NCBI GenBank assembly: GCA_050943495.1
Contig: JBMNPH010000004.1
Location: forward strand, 62,001 to 126,000
Reading direction: 5' to 3'
DNA length: 64,000 nt
Source: Merdivicinus sp050943495
GTDB lineage: Bacteria > Bacillota > Clostridia > Oscillospirales > Ruminococcaceae
In this document: positions 23,366 to 31,359 of the stretch, piece after piece
How positions within the stretch are numbered: the stretch's first letter is position 1
Layout: every line of letters begins with the position of its first letter
Program-made: the position numbers and the translations under genes
The notes under the pieces: model-generated
Database searches by the model: none
The model's input: the letters and a program-made list of their open reading frames with translations, nothing else
What the model was told of the DNA's origin: nothing

Positions 23366-23791
23366 TTAATCCACAACCTCGATGCCCATCGAACGAGCGG
23401 TACCAGCGATCATGCTCATTGCAGTATCGATGTTGGCTGCGTTGAGGTCACGCATTTTGGTTTCAGCGATCTTCTGTACCTGCTCCTTGGTGATTTTACC
23501 AACTTTTTTCTTGTTGGGCTCGCCGGAAGCGGATTCCAGACCAGCAGCTTTTTTAATCAGGACAGCTGCGGGAGGGGTTTTGGTGATGAAGCTGAAAGTA
23601 CGGTCGGCATAAACGGTGATGACAACCGGGATAATCATGCCGATATCATTTTTTGTGCGCTCGTTGAATTCCTTGGTGAAGGACATAATGTTAACGCCGT
23701 GCTGGCCGAGAGCGGGACCAACTGGCGGTGCAGGCGTTGCCTTGCCTGCCGGGATCTGCAGCTTGATATAGCCTGTAACTTTCTGAGCCAT
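23366..23791 (-). CDS. rplK: 50S ribosomal protein L11
   Basis: Part of the GTPase-associated centre and target of thiopeptide antibiotics. The 141-residue protein has the N-terminal KLQIPAGKATPAPPVGPALGQ block (proline-rich) and the RNA-binding C-terminal domain. The 138-base gap to nusG holds two hairpin-forming stretches (GCATCC..GGATGC and TTGGAA..TTCCAA on the minus strand) that could be a leader or processing signals; I see no clear promoter there. Confidence 0.98.
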   Translation of the reverse strand: MAQKVTGYIKLQIPAGKATPAPPVGPALGQHGVNIMSFTKEFNERTKNDIGMIIPVVITVYADRTFSFITKTPPAAVLIKKAAGLESASGEPNKKKVGKITKEQVQKIAETKMRDLNAANIDTAMSMIAGTARSMGIEVVD

Positions 23792-23929
23792 AAATAAGCA
23801 CCTCCAAAATAACGTGGTGAATGGCGGAAAGGGGATACCCTTCCTCCCACATTCAAATTGGAACCTTTTGTTCTATTCCAATCTGAAAGGCATCCTGCCG
23901 GATGCTTCGATTTTGCTTTGCTAAGGATT

Positions 23930-24454
23930 TCAGTCCTGAACCAGTTCCACCTGGCCCAACTGAAGTTCTGCCAGAGTATCCCGTCCAAACATGGAGACGG
24001 TCACTTTGACGATGTTTTTGTCCACATCGATTTCCTCTACGCGGCCGATAAAGCCTTCGAGAGGTCCATGAATGATCTTGACGTTGTTTCCGACCGTGTA
24101 ATCCACTTCGACGGTCCGCACTTCCACACCCAGCTTTTCGACTTCCTCGTCGGTCAGGGGGATAGGTTTGCTTGCGGGGCCGACAAAACCGGTTACACCG
24201 CGGATATTCCGGATCACATACCAGGAATCATCGGTGAGGATCATTTTCACAAGGACATAGCCGGGGAAAATTTTCCGTTCCACTTCGCGCTTTTTGTCGT
24301 CTTTATATTCGACAACCGTTTCCGTGGGTATGCTTACCTCAAAAATCAGATCGCCGAGACCTTGGTTCTCTACGAACTTTTCTATATTTTGTGCAACTTT
24401 ATTCTCATACCCGGAATAGGTGTGTACGACATACCATTTTGGTGTTTCTGACAT
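23930..24454 (-). CDS. nusG: Transcription elongation/antitermination factor NusG
   Basis: Binds RNA polymerase and modulates pausing. The 174-residue protein has the NGN domain from KWYVVHTYSGYENKV (residues 5-19) and the C-terminal KOW domain with VKIIHGPLEGFIGRVEEID. Normal length. Located between secE and rplK as in most bacteria. Confidence 0.98.
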   Translation of the reverse strand: MSETPKWYVVHTYSGYENKVAQNIEKFVENQGLGDLIFEVSIPTETVVEYKDDKKREVERKIFPGYVLVKMILTDDSWYVIRNIRGVTGFVGPASKPIPLTDEEVEKLGVEVRTVEVDYTVGNNVKIIHGPLEGFIGRVEEIDVDKNIVKVTVSMFGRDTLAELQLGQVELVQD

Positions 24455-24501
24455 ATTCAGACCTCCGACAAATCAGCATTAGAAAATTGGAACGAACAGA
24501 T

Positions 24502-24762
24502 TTACATACCGAGAACGAATCCCCGTACTACGGTGAGCACCCAATCGAGCACCCAGATGACAATGCCGACCGAACCCATCATTACAAAAGCAACGCCGGT
24601 ATTATTAAGCACTTGCTTTTTGGATGGCCAGACGACTTTTTTCATCTCGCTGTTCAAGTCTCGGAAGAAACGGGAAGCTTTTTTCAGAAAGCCATCCTTT
24701 TTCTTAGCAGGCTTTGACTTCTGAGTTTTCTCGAGAGCTTTTTTTTCATTCTGCTCTGCCAT
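24502..24762 (-). CDS. secE: Preprotein translocase subunit SecE
   Basis: Single-helix subunit of the SecYEG channel, 86 residues. A Lys-rich N-terminal extension is followed by the amphipathic SRFFRDLNSEMKKVVWPSK block (residues about 31-49) diagnostic for SecE, and then one transmembrane helix to the C-terminus. It lies 47 bases before nusG and directly after rpmG. Confidence 0.97.
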   Translation of the reverse strand: MAEQNEKKALEKTQKSKPAKKKDGFLKKASRFFRDLNSEMKKVVWPSKKQVLNNTGVAFVMMGSVGIVIWVLDWVLTVVRGFVLGM

Positions 24763-24781
24763 GCCTGTTCCCCTTTCTCAC

Positions 24782-24931
24782 TTACTTGGTTTCCTTGTGG
24801 ACGGTGTGTTTCTTGCAGAAACGGCAGTACTTGCTCATTTCCAGTCTGTCAGGATCGTTTTTCTTTTCCTTCATTGTGTTGTAGTTGCGCTGCTTGCACT
24901 CTGTGCAGGCCAATGTGATTTTGACACGCAT
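24782..24931 (-). CDS. rpmG: 50S ribosomal protein L33
   Basis: A 49-residue zinc-type L33: Cys9, Cys12, Cys36 and Cys39 form two CxxC pairs. AGGAGGTG lies 7 bases before the ATG. First gene of the rpmG-secE-nusG-rplK-rplA transcript; it is too short to be picked up by most length cut-offs. The Cys-containing form needs zinc, and a Cys-free paralogue may exist elsewhere. Confidence 0.97.
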   Translation of the reverse strand: MRVKITLACTECKQRNYNTMKEKKNDPDRLEMSKYCRFCKKHTVHKETK

Positions 24932-25029
24932 GTTCGGCACCTCCTGTATAATCGGACTGTTTTGCCTCCCTCAAAAAAGAGAACGCTTGGATTTGCTTTC
25001 CTCTGCGTTGGGTTCCGTTTCGGAAAGGC

Positions 25030-25047
25030 CGGTCTGTTTCCAGACCG
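25030..25047 (-). other. Stem-loop in the rpmG leader
   Basis: Minus strand CGGTCTG GAAA CAGACCG, a perfect 7-bp stem with a GAAA tetraloop in the 150-base untranslated leader of rpmG. No known ribosomal leader class is recognised. Confidence 0.6.
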
Positions 25048-25087
25048 ATTTTTGCACAAAAAAATAAACCCTTTTAGAGGTACTAAT

Positions 25088-25117
25088 ATTATAGCACAAA
25101 CAAGGGATGCTTGTCAA
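25088..25117 (-). promoter_or_regulatory. Strong promoter of the rpmG-secE-nusG-rplKA operon
   Basis: Minus strand TTGACA (25117-25112), 18-base spacer, TATAAT (25093-25088); both hexamers are perfect consensus. Confidence 0.92.
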
Positions 25118-25124
25118 CAAAAAT

Positions 25125-25174
25125 TTACCGTCCGATCCGCCATTTTTTTTGGTGGAAACAGCAGAAGCGGACGG
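25125..25174 (-). terminator. Probable terminator of the GH123-type gene
   Basis: CCGTCCG / CGGACGG outer stem and an inner CCACC / GGCGG pairing, followed on the minus strand by TAAATTTTTG. Confidence 0.6.
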
Positions 25175-25183
25175 CATATTGTT

Positions 25184-26845
25184 TTAGATTCTTTTTTGAA
25201 TTTCGCAATTGATCCGACTGCGAAGATTTAGAAGATAAGAAGCTTCCTGCGGATATTCAAAGAAAGTAATTTCTTTCGAAAGACTGCCCTCCATCAAATT
25301 CATGACAAACTCCCGTCCGGCAAGAGATTCGAGCAGTTCCAAGGCACGGAGGTCGTTGATTGCCTCAAAGAAAATTCGGATTCGGATGGAATCCCAAGGC
25401 TGACCGTCGTCACCGGGGTAGACGAGGAATGCATCGCCGGAAGGGAAGGCACAGTCGGCATCCGTCACCGCAAAGGGATCGATATGGCGAACCGAGTGCA
25501 TGGTATTATAGAAGTTAAATCCCCATTGCAGGAATCCGGCAATCTGATATTTATAGAATTGAAGGCCGATGATACGGTTGCGGGCGGATGGCATTGCCAT
25601 GAAACGGTTGCTGACCCGATTTCCCTGTCCGCAGCAGTAGTAGACCCACAATCCCGGAACTTGGTTCTCCAGGAAGGGATTGACATGATCGGTTGCTACA
25701 ACCGGATGGGTGCAGACTCCCTGCTGATAAAAGCTGAAATCGCTCAAAGCATCCATGATAGTATAACCTTCCAGCAGATGCTTCACTTGTTCTTTGCAGG
25801 CTTCATATTGCGGAAGCGCTTCTGTGCTGGGTTCGTCCGAAATATGGAAAACAACCTGTCTTTTTTCGAGGCCGATCCGGGAGAGTTCTGCAGTAAGAGC
25901 GGGCAGAAAAGCTTCTAGGAAAGTACGGTATTCCGGACTGACCGCATCGCTTTCCCAACCGAAAATCCGGCGATATTCTCCGTTGTCGGTCGCCATGATT
26001 TTGGGACAGTGTTTGGCGCCCCACTGCGTATAGAGATGCGCAATTTCAAAGAATTCAATTCCGCAGGAACGGCACATCGCAACCCAGCGATCCAGCTTGT
26101 CGAATCCAAAGGAATAGCTTCCGTTTTCGCGTTTGATGTCCACCAACTGAATGGTAGTGCGTTCTCCGCCAATTCGGGTATCCAGTGCTGGAGTGAAGAC
26201 CGGTGTTAGCAGCATATTGACACCATATTTGGCAGCTGTACGGATTTGACCTTCCAGCAGTTTCCAGTGTTCCTCGCTCCAAACCGGCACATGGTAATAA
26301 TCGGCGATACAGTCCCCATGGAACCATTCGGTGTGAACCAGTTTTTGTTTGGGAAGTTCTGCCGGGATTACTTCGACCGTTACCTCTTTTTCGTAAGTTT
26401 CGATATTCCCGTTTGCCTCCACCGTGAGGGTAACTGTCACCGGGAATCGTCCGGCAGGCGTTGCGGAATCGGAAAGAATCTGTACCCAGACAGCATTCCA
26501 TTCTCCGGCTGGAATGCGCACACCCTCTTCCGGAAATGGGCGGAGAAGGTCAGGATAGAGGCCGGGTTTTGTCCGGAGATAATTCCCGTCTGAGCTGTCC
26601 GATACCGGATACCGGGAAGGAACACAAACAACTTGGGTTAGATTCAGCCACGGTGCAAGCGGCGATTGAACAGCTGCCTTGACAAGAGAATGATAATGGA
26701 TATTGGCAGCCGCTTCAATCTGATAGGCAATCTGGAAAGAGAGCTGGTCGCAGCGAAGCATGGAAAATTGTCCGGAATACTCCTGCGGACATTGATCCGG
26801 AAAAACTTTTTCCAAGCTGGATAATACCTTAAGCTGATGTATCAT
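25184..26845 (-). CDS. DUF4091/GH123-type glycoside hydrolase
   Basis: A 553-residue cytoplasmic protein without signal peptide. Residues about 1-165 form a beta-rich N-terminal region and about 170-553 a TIM-barrel-like catalytic domain of the DUF4091 (GH123) family. The HISDEPS block at about 334-340 supplies the Asp-Glu pair that GH123 beta-N-acetylgalactosaminidases use for substrate-assisted catalysis. The start at 26845 is preferred over the ATG at 26860 because GGAGG lies 8 bases upstream of it. It is monocistronic with a palindromic operator over its -35. Substrate is inferred from family only. Confidence 0.82.
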   Translation of the reverse strand: MIHQLKVLSSLEKVFPDQCPQEYSGQFSMLRCDQLSFQIAYQIEAAANIHYHSLVKAAVQSPLAPWLNLTQVVCVPSRYPVSDSSDGNYLRTKPGLYPDLLRPFPEEGVRIPAGEWNAVWVQILSDSATPAGRFPVTVTLTVEANGNIETYEKEVTVEVIPAELPKQKLVHTEWFHGDCIADYYHVPVWSEEHWKLLEGQIRTAAKYGVNMLLTPVFTPALDTRIGGERTTIQLVDIKRENGSYSFGFDKLDRWVAMCRSCGIEFFEIAHLYTQWGAKHCPKIMATDNGEYRRIFGWESDAVSPEYRTFLEAFLPALTAELSRIGLEKRQVVFHISDEPSTEALPQYEACKEQVKHLLEGYTIMDALSDFSFYQQGVCTHPVVATDHVNPFLENQVPGLWVYYCCGQGNRVSNRFMAMPSARNRIIGLQFYKYQIAGFLQWGFNFYNTMHSVRHIDPFAVTDADCAFPSGDAFLVYPGDDGQPWDSIRIRIFFEAINDLRALELLESLAGREFVMNLMEGSLSKEITFFEYPQEASYLLNLRSRINCEIQKRI

Positions 26846-26878
26846 AAAGCACGCCTCCATTCAATGCTTGTTTTTCTC

Positions 26879-26907
26879 ATTATAAACGTTTTGTTCCGAA
26901 AGGAACA
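26879..26907 (-). promoter_or_regulatory. GH123-gene promoter overlapped by a palindrome
   Basis: Minus strand TGTTCC as -35 (26907-26902), 17-base spacer, TATAAT (26884-26879). The perfect inverted repeat TGTTCC-TTTC-GGAACA (26892-26907) covers the -35 and looks like an operator. Confidence 0.6.
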
Positions 26908-26980
26908 GTCTTTTAAAAAAGTCCGCAAATTTCTTGACGATCAGTCAATAAAAACTAAGGAAACATTCATAAAAAGTTGC

Positions 26981-27009
26981 TTGAAAAAGAAAAAAGGCTG
27001 TGATACCAT
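26981..27009 (+). promoter_or_regulatory. Promoter of the acetyltransferase-lipoprotein pair
   Basis: TTGAAA (26981-26986), 17-base spacer ending in TGA, TACCAT (27004-27009). Confidence 0.5.
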
Positions 27010-27029
27010 AAAATAAAGGAGGAATCTGC

Positions 27030-27545
27030 ATGCAAAAATTGAATTGGAACTCTGCTGCATCTCAGGAGGATATTGCAGTGATTGCCGCTTTGGGAGAAGA
27101 AATTTGGCGGCAGCATTATACGCAGCTTTTGGGCAAAGAGCAAGTGGACTATATGTTGGAAAAATATCAGAGCCGGGAGGCTTTGCAGAAACAACTGGAA
27201 AACGGGTACACCTACTGGCTGATCCGGTGGGAGGGGATTCCTTGCGGATACTGCGGCTTTGTACGGGAAGGAGACCGTCTTTTTTTGAGTAAGTTGTACT
27301 TGCAGGAACGGGTACGTGGAAAGGGAATAGCCCGCGCAGTTGTAGAACAATTATGCCGGGATGCGGCCTCGCAGAACCTTCGTGCAGTCTATCTGACTGT
27401 AAACAAATACAATACCGGATCCATTGGAGTATATCAAAAATTGGGATTTCAGGAAATTGATGCAGTGGAAACGGATATTGGACATGGATTCATCATGGAT
27501 GATTACATCATGGAACTCCCGATTGCGGAGGGAAAGGAGTTTTAG
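27030..27545 (+). CDS. GNAT-family N-acetyltransferase
   Basis: Acetyl-CoA-dependent transferase of 171 residues. The acetyl-CoA loop RVRGKGIA at 94-101 fits the Q/R-x-x-G-x-G/A signature and the late GVYQKLGFQE block completes the fold. Substrate unknown; the pattern resembles diamine or small-molecule acetyltransferases. AAAGGAGG precedes the ATG. The lipoprotein gene starts one base after its stop, so they form one transcript. Confidence 0.88.
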   Translation: MQKLNWNSAASQEDIAVIAALGEEIWRQHYTQLLGKEQVDYMLEKYQSREALQKQLENGYTYWLIRWEGIPCGYCGFVREGDRLFLSKLYLQERVRGKGIARAVVEQLCRDAASQNLRAVYLTVNKYNTGSIGVYQKLGFQEIDAVETDIGHGFIMDDYIMELPIAEGKEF

Positions 27546-27546
27546 C

Positions 27547-28290
27547 ATGAAACAATGGAAGAAACTAATGGCAGTAGGGATAGCTTTGTGCTTATGTACC
27601 GGGATGCTGGCTTCCTGTACACAGAATGACGAACCGCAGGAAGAAAGTTCGGTTTCCTCCGCTGTGACGGAGAAAGAAGATGAGTTTTCCTCTGAAGAGG
27701 CAATGGAACTTGTCAAAGAGAGGCTTCCCCTTGATTTTGAAAAAATTTACACGCTGTCTGTCAATTCTGAGGACTTGGAATGGAATGGGCGCCACTACTA
27801 TCACTTTCTGATTTCGGATGAAATGGTGACAATGGAAACATCGGTGTTGGTTGATCAGGAAAATCAGCAGATCTTTACCTATTATCCGGATGGATCTGCT
27901 TACGCACCGGAAGATGATCCATTCTGCAAGGCAGCGGAAGAATCTTCCCAAAGTACGGAAAATAGTCAGACAGAATCGGGAGGCAGCGAAACATCCAACG
28001 TGGAGAGTCCGATGGAATGGAAAGGTACTTATCAAAACGAGGCAGGAATAATTTTATCCATTGAACCGCAGGATACAACGTCTTTTGAATTCACCCTGCT
28101 GGATTCAAGTGGTGCCGGAGTGGAACATCAGGTTGCACGCTCGGATGGAAACGGGACCGCAGTATCCTATTCTAGCGCGGAGTATACTGTAACATTTACT
28201 CAGCAGCAAGGAAAAATAATTATTGAAACTGATGGGAATATGCCGGATGGATTTGATCCGGACGGAGAATATTCTCCTATAGAAGAATAA
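27547..28290 (+). CDS. Putative lipoprotein of unknown function
   Basis: A 247-residue exported protein. The signal peptide ends in LASC with Cys24 as the lipid site, followed by an acidic Ser/Glu-rich linker. Residues about 50-115 look like a small alpha/beta domain with LVDQENQQIFTYYPDG, similar in style to processing-peptide or PepSY-like modules; a second Ser-rich linker (about 120-150) leads to a beta-rich C-terminal domain. Gene family not recognised. AAAGGAG lies in the last codons of the acetyltransferase gene. Confidence 0.8.
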   Translation: MKQWKKLMAVGIALCLCTGMLASCTQNDEPQEESSVSSAVTEKEDEFSSEEAMELVKERLPLDFEKIYTLSVNSEDLEWNGRHYYHFLISDEMVTMETSVLVDQENQQIFTYYPDGSAYAPEDDPFCKAAEESSQSTENSQTESGGSETSNVESPMEWKGTYQNEAGIILSIEPQDTTSFEFTLLDSSGAGVEHQVARSDGNGTAVSYSSAEYTVTFTQQQGKIIIETDGNMPDGFDPDGEYSPIEE

Positions 28291-28296
28291 TAAAAA

Positions 28297-28329
28297 AGCG
28301 GGGCAGCGTAAATGGGGCTGCCCCGTTTT
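28297..28329. terminator. Bidirectional terminator
   Basis: CGGGGCAGC / GCTGCCCCG with T-runs on both strands, shared by the lipoprotein gene and the convergent nhaC-like gene. Confidence 0.9.
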
Positions 28330-28338
28330 CTATAAATT

Positions 28339-29892
28339 TTATTGAGCGGAACTCTTTTTTCTGGGTGCTGATACAGAATGCAGGATGATAATCATCACAA
28401 TTAAAACGACAATAGCGGTTCCCAATGTAATAAAGACGTTTCCTTTGCTTAAACCAGCTGCGACATATCCGCAGAAGCTGGCAATGGCGGTGATCAGAGC
28501 ATATGGCATCTGGGAGGAAACATGCTGGATGTGATCGCATCCAGCGCCGGTGGAGGAGAGAATGGTGGTATCTGAAATGGGAGAACAATGATCTCCGAAA
28601 ACAGATCCTGCTAAGGTTGCTGCAAGTGCAACAGTGAGAATGGGAGTACCGGCCATGGATTCCATGACAGTGAGGACGATCGGAATCAAAATACCGAAGG
28701 TTCCCCACGCCGTACCAGTGGAGAATGATAAGAGCGCTGCAACAACAAATACAATAGCAGGAACGATATAAAGAGAAATTTTCATGCTTTCCACGAATTC
28801 GCCTACAAAGATACCGGTTCCGAGCATATCCCGGCAGACACCGCTGATTGTCCAAGCGAGGGTCAGGATAATGCAGGCAGGAACCATTGCTTTTACTCCT
28901 TCGCCGATGCAGTCCATAAAGGCGCGGAAACCAATGACCTTGCGCGGTATCAGGAACAGGAAGGCAACCAAAAGGCCACCGAATCCGCCAAGAACAAGAG
29001 AGGCTGCCGAATCACAGTTTCCGAAAGCATCGGCAAGGTTGGATGTTTCACCAGTGAAGAGACCGCCTGTATATAACATGGCTAAAATTGAAAAAATAAT
29101 CAAAGCGAGCACCGGCACGATCAAATCATAAACCCGGCCTTTCGTTTCGGGGAGTTCTTGTTCCTGATCGGTGTCTATTGCACCGACATTGCCGGTTTGT
29201 TCTGCGGTTTCCTGCAAATGGCGCATAGGACCGAAATCGTAGTTCGAGATGCAGAGGAAGATAACCAGACCAATCGATAATAAAGCATAGAGATTATAGG
29301 GAATAGAGCTAACGAAGGCGCTCATGGTACTATCAAAACCGCCGGCTTCCTGCAAATTAGATCCGACTGCTGCCGCCCAACTGGAAATCGGAGCGATAAT
29401 ACAGACCGGAGCAGCGGTAGCATCAATGATATATGCTAATTTTGCGCGGGAAATACGATACTTATCGGTGACTGGTTTCATAACGGTGCCTATAGTCAGG
29501 CAGTTAAAATAGTCATCAATAAAGATTAGGACTCCCAATGCGGCAGTGGCAAGCTGTGCGGAACGTTTTCCTTTCAGCTTTTTACTTGCCCATCTGCCAT
29601 AAGCTGCGGAAGCACCAGTTTTGCTGATGACAGCGACCAATGCACCAAGCAGGCAGAGAAAGAGGATAATGTTGATATTATCAGCCATCTTTTGTGCCAT
29701 GAGGGTAAAAGTGTTTTCCACAGTTTTGACTGCAATTCCCAGTACGCTGTCTGCTGTATAGCAGGCATAAATCAGAGTACCGGAAAAAATACCGATCATC
29801 AGGGAGGAAATGACTTCTTTTGTCAAAAGGGCCAAAATGATTGCCAGGATGGGAGGAACGATTGATAATATGCCAACTTCTACCAATTCCAT
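28339..29892 (-). CDS. NhaC-family Na+/H+ antiporter-like transporter
   Basis: Polytopic inner-membrane transporter of 517 residues with about twelve hydrophobic helices. The block IFIDDYFNCLTIGTVMKPV (about 125-143) and later FGDHCSPISDTTILSSTG match the NhaC family. Some close relatives exchange organic acids or amino-acid derivatives, so the cargo is uncertain. The ATG at 29892 with AGGAG 9 bases upstream is preferred to the TTG two codons earlier. Single-gene transcript. Confidence 0.88.
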   Translation of the reverse strand: MELVEVGILSIVPPILAIILALLTKEVISSLMIGIFSGTLIYACYTADSVLGIAVKTVENTFTLMAQKMADNINIILFLCLLGALVAVISKTGASAAYGRWASKKLKGKRSAQLATAALGVLIFIDDYFNCLTIGTVMKPVTDKYRISRAKLAYIIDATAAPVCIIAPISSWAAAVGSNLQEAGGFDSTMSAFVSSIPYNLYALLSIGLVIFLCISNYDFGPMRHLQETAEQTGNVGAIDTDQEQELPETKGRVYDLIVPVLALIIFSILAMLYTGGLFTGETSNLADAFGNCDSAASLVLGGFGGLLVAFLFLIPRKVIGFRAFMDCIGEGVKAMVPACIILTLAWTISGVCRDMLGTGIFVGEFVESMKISLYIVPAIVFVVAALLSFSTGTAWGTFGILIPIVLTVMESMAGTPILTVALAATLAGSVFGDHCSPISDTTILSSTGAGCDHIQHVSSQMPYALITAIASFCGYVAAGLSKGNVFITLGTAIVVLIVMIIILHSVSAPRKKSSAQ

Positions 29893-29928
29893 ATGCAAAA
29901 CTCCTATCTTTTTGTACTTCTTCCCTTT

Positions 29929-29957
29929 ACTATACTACAAGGATGAAAAAAGCGCAA
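29929..29957 (-). promoter_or_regulatory. Promoter of the nhaC-like gene
   Basis: Minus strand TTGCGC (29957-29952), 17-base spacer, TATAGT (29934-29929). The rest of the AT-rich 260-base gap to the next gene holds a TGTCGAAA Spo0A-type core on the minus strand at 30023-30030. Confidence 0.5.
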
Positions 29958-30099
29958 CGTTAATTTTGAATTTTATTTGTATTTTGTATGAATATTCAGA
30001 ATAAAACATCTAATCTTGTCAATTTCGACAGTGTTTTACAAAATATAGACTGGGATGAATAAAATATTCGAGAGTTGTCTGTGCAAAATATATTTTTTG

Positions 30100-30108
30100 T
30101 GCTACAAT
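30100..30108 (+). promoter_or_regulatory. Extended -10 promoter of the unknown gene at 30154
   Basis: TGCTACAAT, an extended -10 without a good -35, about 40 bases before an AAGGAGG ribosome binding site. Confidence 0.45.
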
Positions 30109-30153
30109 AATTTCAGAAAATTATTTTAAGACAAGGACTGTAAGGAGGTTTTT

Positions 30154-30960
30154 ATGGCGCAAAATCAATTTGTATTGTTACATGAAGATGGTCAATACTT
30201 ATCAATCAATGATGGCAATCATTGGATTTGCGTACCGGACCGGATGGCGGCGACGGTATTGACCGAGACAAAGGCGAATAATATTTTACAAAATATGATC
30301 AAACCGAAAGAGCGGGAACATTGGCGGCTGACGCCCTTTTCAGACCAGGGGACAGAAGTAGAGAAAACTGTTGCAGAGGAAATCCCGCAAGAAGAGGTGC
30401 CGGCTTTTGAAGTGAAGCCGCCCCAGAAAAAATCAACCCGAAAGAAAAAAGTATCAGAAAAATCAAAAGGATCGGAAATTGAAAAGACAGTGGAAGCTCA
30501 GCCGGCAAAGGTAGTGCTGTCGAAAGCACATACCGTTCCAGTACAAGAGAATCCGGATACCTTGATAGAAGAGTGGATGAAACGCGCGGACTCGATGAAA
30601 CAGGAGTATGAGCGGCTGGTACAACGAAAAAAAGACCTGGCGGAAGAACTCCGTCAGGTCAGCGCAGAACTCTGCGATTTGGAACATTATATTGAATTTC
30701 ATTCACTAAATGCGGTAAAAGGATACCGGATTTATCGGCAATTGCGGGATTGCCTGATTCGGCGCCGCAAAATTAAGGATGAATTGATGTGCATTACCAT
30801 CTTTTTAAAAGCGGAGCCGCATAACATTCTCAATGGAAATTTGGTGCGTCAGTTCAGCGGTTTACGCACCCGCGAATATGCCCCACGTGTTCTGGCCGAT
30901 CTGTTTGCAGAGGAATTATCTCCAGAGGAGAAAGATCGCGACCGCGACAGCAAAAAATAA
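30154..30960 (+). CDS. Protein of unknown function with Lys-rich linker and coiled coil
   Basis: No family recognised. The 268-residue protein has an N-terminal globular part (1-55) with LLHEDGQYLSINDGNHWICVPDR, a charged disordered linker (about 60-130) rich in Glu, Pro and a basic KKSTRKKK stretch, and a C-terminal alpha-helical part (about 130-245) with a likely coiled coil at 145-185. No signal peptide or membrane segment. The strong ribosome binding site and own promoter show it is a real gene. The last 45 bases overlap the end of the convergent zinc-ribbon gene. Confidence 0.75.
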   Translation: MAQNQFVLLHEDGQYLSINDGNHWICVPDRMAATVLTETKANNILQNMIKPKEREHWRLTPFSDQGTEVEKTVAEEIPQEEVPAFEVKPPQKKSTRKKKVSEKSKGSEIEKTVEAQPAKVVLSKAHTVPVQENPDTLIEEWMKRADSMKQEYERLVQRKKDLAEELRQVSAELCDLEHYIEFHSLNAVKGYRIYRQLRDCLIRRRKIKDELMCITIFLKAEPHNILNGNLVRQFSGLRTREYAPRVLADLFAEELSPEEKDRDRDSKK

Positions 30961-31257
30961 GGTTCCGGCAACTTGACTAAAGACAGAGAGTGCTTTTCCA
31001 CTGCGAGGGAAAGCGAGCATCCCAATACCGGAAATGGCAAGACCACCGCTGAGAAAGAGCATTCCTTCATCTGTTTTTTGAGCTATGAGAAGGACAAGCC
31101 CAATTGCCGCCCCAACCAGTGCAAGAATCTGGGTGACTGCAAAAGGAATTCGCGTTTTCTGGCTGAAATTGACGCGAGCCTCTCCTTTTTGCCGGCAGTA
31201 GGTGCTGCAATATGGGGCATTGCCGGTGGTCTTTTTTCCACAGTATCCACATTTCAT
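30916..31257 (-). CDS. Small zinc-ribbon membrane protein
   Basis: A 113-residue protein with a Cys3-x2-Cys6 ... Cys17-x3-Cys21 zinc-binding N-terminus followed by three hydrophobic segments (about 37-55, 60-82, 90-112). The start at 31257 has AAAGGAG upstream; a longer frame lacks one. Function unknown; zinc-ribbon plus membrane helices is common in small Clostridia membrane proteins. The C-terminus is encoded antisense to the end of the convergent gene. Confidence 0.72.
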   Translation of the reverse strand: MKCGYCGKKTTGNAPYCSTYCRQKGEARVNFSQKTRIPFAVTQILALVGAAIGLVLLIAQKTDEGMLFLSGGLAISGIGMLAFPRSGKALSVFSQVAGTLFFAVAVAIFLLWR

Positions 31258-31300
31258 GAGGTTGCTCCTTTCAAAAGCAAAAGATTGGAAATTTTTATGC

Positions 31301-31335
31301 ACCCACAGAAACGGATTCTTCCGATTTCTGTGGGT
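31301..31335. terminator. Hairpin between pepV-like gene and zinc-ribbon gene
   Basis: ACCCACAGAAA..CGGA / TCCG..TTTCTGTGGGT, nearly perfect. T-tracts are weak on the minus strand, so termination after the dipeptidase gene is likely but partial. Confidence 0.6.
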
Positions 31336-31359
31336 TATTTTCAGTTAGGAGATTGGGGA

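Noticed and set aside
26892..26907. LexA (SOS) box at the GH123-type gene
   Set aside because: The arms read TGTTCC..GGAACA; the LexA site of Firmicutes has GAAC..GTTC, the opposite order.
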